Origin: Ooceraea biroi
Lineage: Eukaryota; Arthropoda; Insecta; Hymenoptera; Formicidae
NCBI RefSeq assembly: GCF_003672135.1
Contig: NC_039511.1
Location: forward strand, 4,490,464-4,554,463
Reading direction: 5' to 3'
DNA length: 64,000 nucleotides
Translations under genes and position numbers: made by a program
Notes under the pieces: generated by a model
What the model was told of the DNA's origin: nothing
Database searches by the model: none
Seen by the model: the letters and a program-made list of their open reading frames with translations, nothing else
Shown: positions 63,288-64,000 of the stretch, piece by piece
Numbering within the stretch: the first letter of the stretch is position 1
Layout: the number at the start of each line of letters is the position of its first letter

Positions 63288-63442
63288 TAAAGCCTTGTGT
63301 CCACGATGCTGGAAATCGGTCCGAGATTTCGGTCCAAGAAAAGTGTAGCCAATCAACTTGCAGTTTTTCTGTAAAAGTGCGAGCACTTGATTGGTTACAC
63401 ATTTCTCGGACCGATTTTCAGCATCGTGGACACAGGGCTTAG
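63288..63442. mobile_element. Foldback (MITE-like) palindromic element
   Basis: Two inverted arms of about 65-70 bp face each other. The left arm starts AGCCTTGTGTCCACGATGCT. The right arm ends AGCATCGTGGACACAGGGCT. Both carry CGGTCCGAGA and a CCAATCAA motif near the centre. The arms differ at several bases and by a short insertion. There is no coding capacity. Structure fits a non-autonomous DNA transposon; the family is unknown. Confidence 0.75.
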
Positions 63443-63474
63443 GACCGAAAAACGTTGCCATATATTGTTTTTCG

Positions 63475-63548
63475 CACAAGAATTGAATTAAAGTCGAAAA
63501 TATTTTAATGCCACAAGAATTGAATTAAGGTCGAAAATATTTTAATGC
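63475..63548. repeat. 37-bp tandem duplication
   Basis: Two abutting copies (63475-63511 and 63512-63548) beginning CACAAGAATTGAATTAA and ending TATTTTAATGC, differing at one base. Confidence 0.93.
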
Positions 63549-64000
63549 CTGTTTTCATTTTTAGCCACGTAAGTTTTAGATTTGGATCTCGCATAATTTT
63601 TCTTCACAAATTTAATTAACAGATATATACCCAAATGCGCGAAGTACCACGGGATGGCTCAAGGATCCGAAAAATCTGCGGGTCGATTTTATTAAACGTT
63701 TATTACATCGGCATTAAAATTCCAAATTTTGAAGCACATATTGCGCGCGTACAGAGCGATGAACAGAGCGCAAGCCAAACTGTGTCCCTCTTCCTCGCTG
63801 GAAACGTAATAAAGACGTAGTACGTAAGTGTGAATTACAGTCTAGTCAGACAATTATTTCACAATGATCGTTGCTTAAAATTAATTAATCCGATTCTTAC
63901 GCTCCTACGATCAATGTGAATCACGACAATCGAAACCGGTGATGTCGAAAGCACACACACACACACACGCGTGCGCACACATACGTAAGCGTTCGCAAGC
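63549..64000. other. Right flank, no supported gene
   Basis: AT-rich DNA with a CA microsatellite at 63952-63968 near the end. No exon recognised. Confidence 0.5.
63952..63968. repeat. (CA)n microsatellite
   Basis: A run of about eight CA units, followed by GCGTGCGCACACA. Confidence 0.9.

Noticed and set aside
1..64000. tRNA, rRNA or known insect microRNA genes
   Set aside because: Reading for T-loop and well-known mature microRNA sequences gave no convincing candidate; a covariance-model scan would be needed to exclude them.

Overview
The window looks like nuclear DNA of an insect, most probably a hymenopteran (ant, bee or wasp). Evidence: short coding exons with GT-AG introns, AT-rich intergenic DNA broken by CpG-rich patches, many microsatellites, a decayed mariner transposon, and a vnd/NK-2 homeobox gene with insect features. 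There is no bacterial or phage signature. Species assignment is inference.

Layout. (1) About 2.9-11.1 kb, minus strand: two small multi-exon units rich in Tyr and Pro. The right one (10083-11053, 118 aa, complete) resembles insect myofilin, a thick-filament muscle protein. The left one (about 2895-3931) has compatible splice phases and may be an alternative part of the same gene. (2) 11.1-39.6 kb: about 28.6 kb with no gene I can support, only CpG-rich patches and simple repeats; it probably includes regulatory DNA for the flanking genes. (3) 39657-42887, minus strand: a three-exon vnd gene (265 aa) with TN domain, NK-2 homeodomain and NK2-specific domain. (4) 42.9-50 kb: no confident gene; presumably vnd 5' and regulatory DNA. 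(5) About 50.4-60.76 kb, minus strand: an unrecognised multi-exon gene reconstructed from phase-matched exons (eight exons, 555 codons, plus two tentative 3' exons). It has a hydrophobic N-terminal region, acidic Ser-rich linkers and a 24-bp minisatellite coding for a K/E/Q/S/T octapeptide. A deleted mariner copy lies in one intron. (6) 63026-63191, plus strand: a probable terminal exon of an unknown gene, then a foldback (MITE-like) element, a 37-bp tandem duplication and a CA repeat.

Nothing here is a defence system, gene cluster or other unknown machinery. The points most worth following are the unrecognised repeat-bearing gene, the possible alternative organisation of the myofilin-like locus, the triplicated homeodomain-type site in the vnd intron, and the plus-strand exon preceded by an in-frame TGA.
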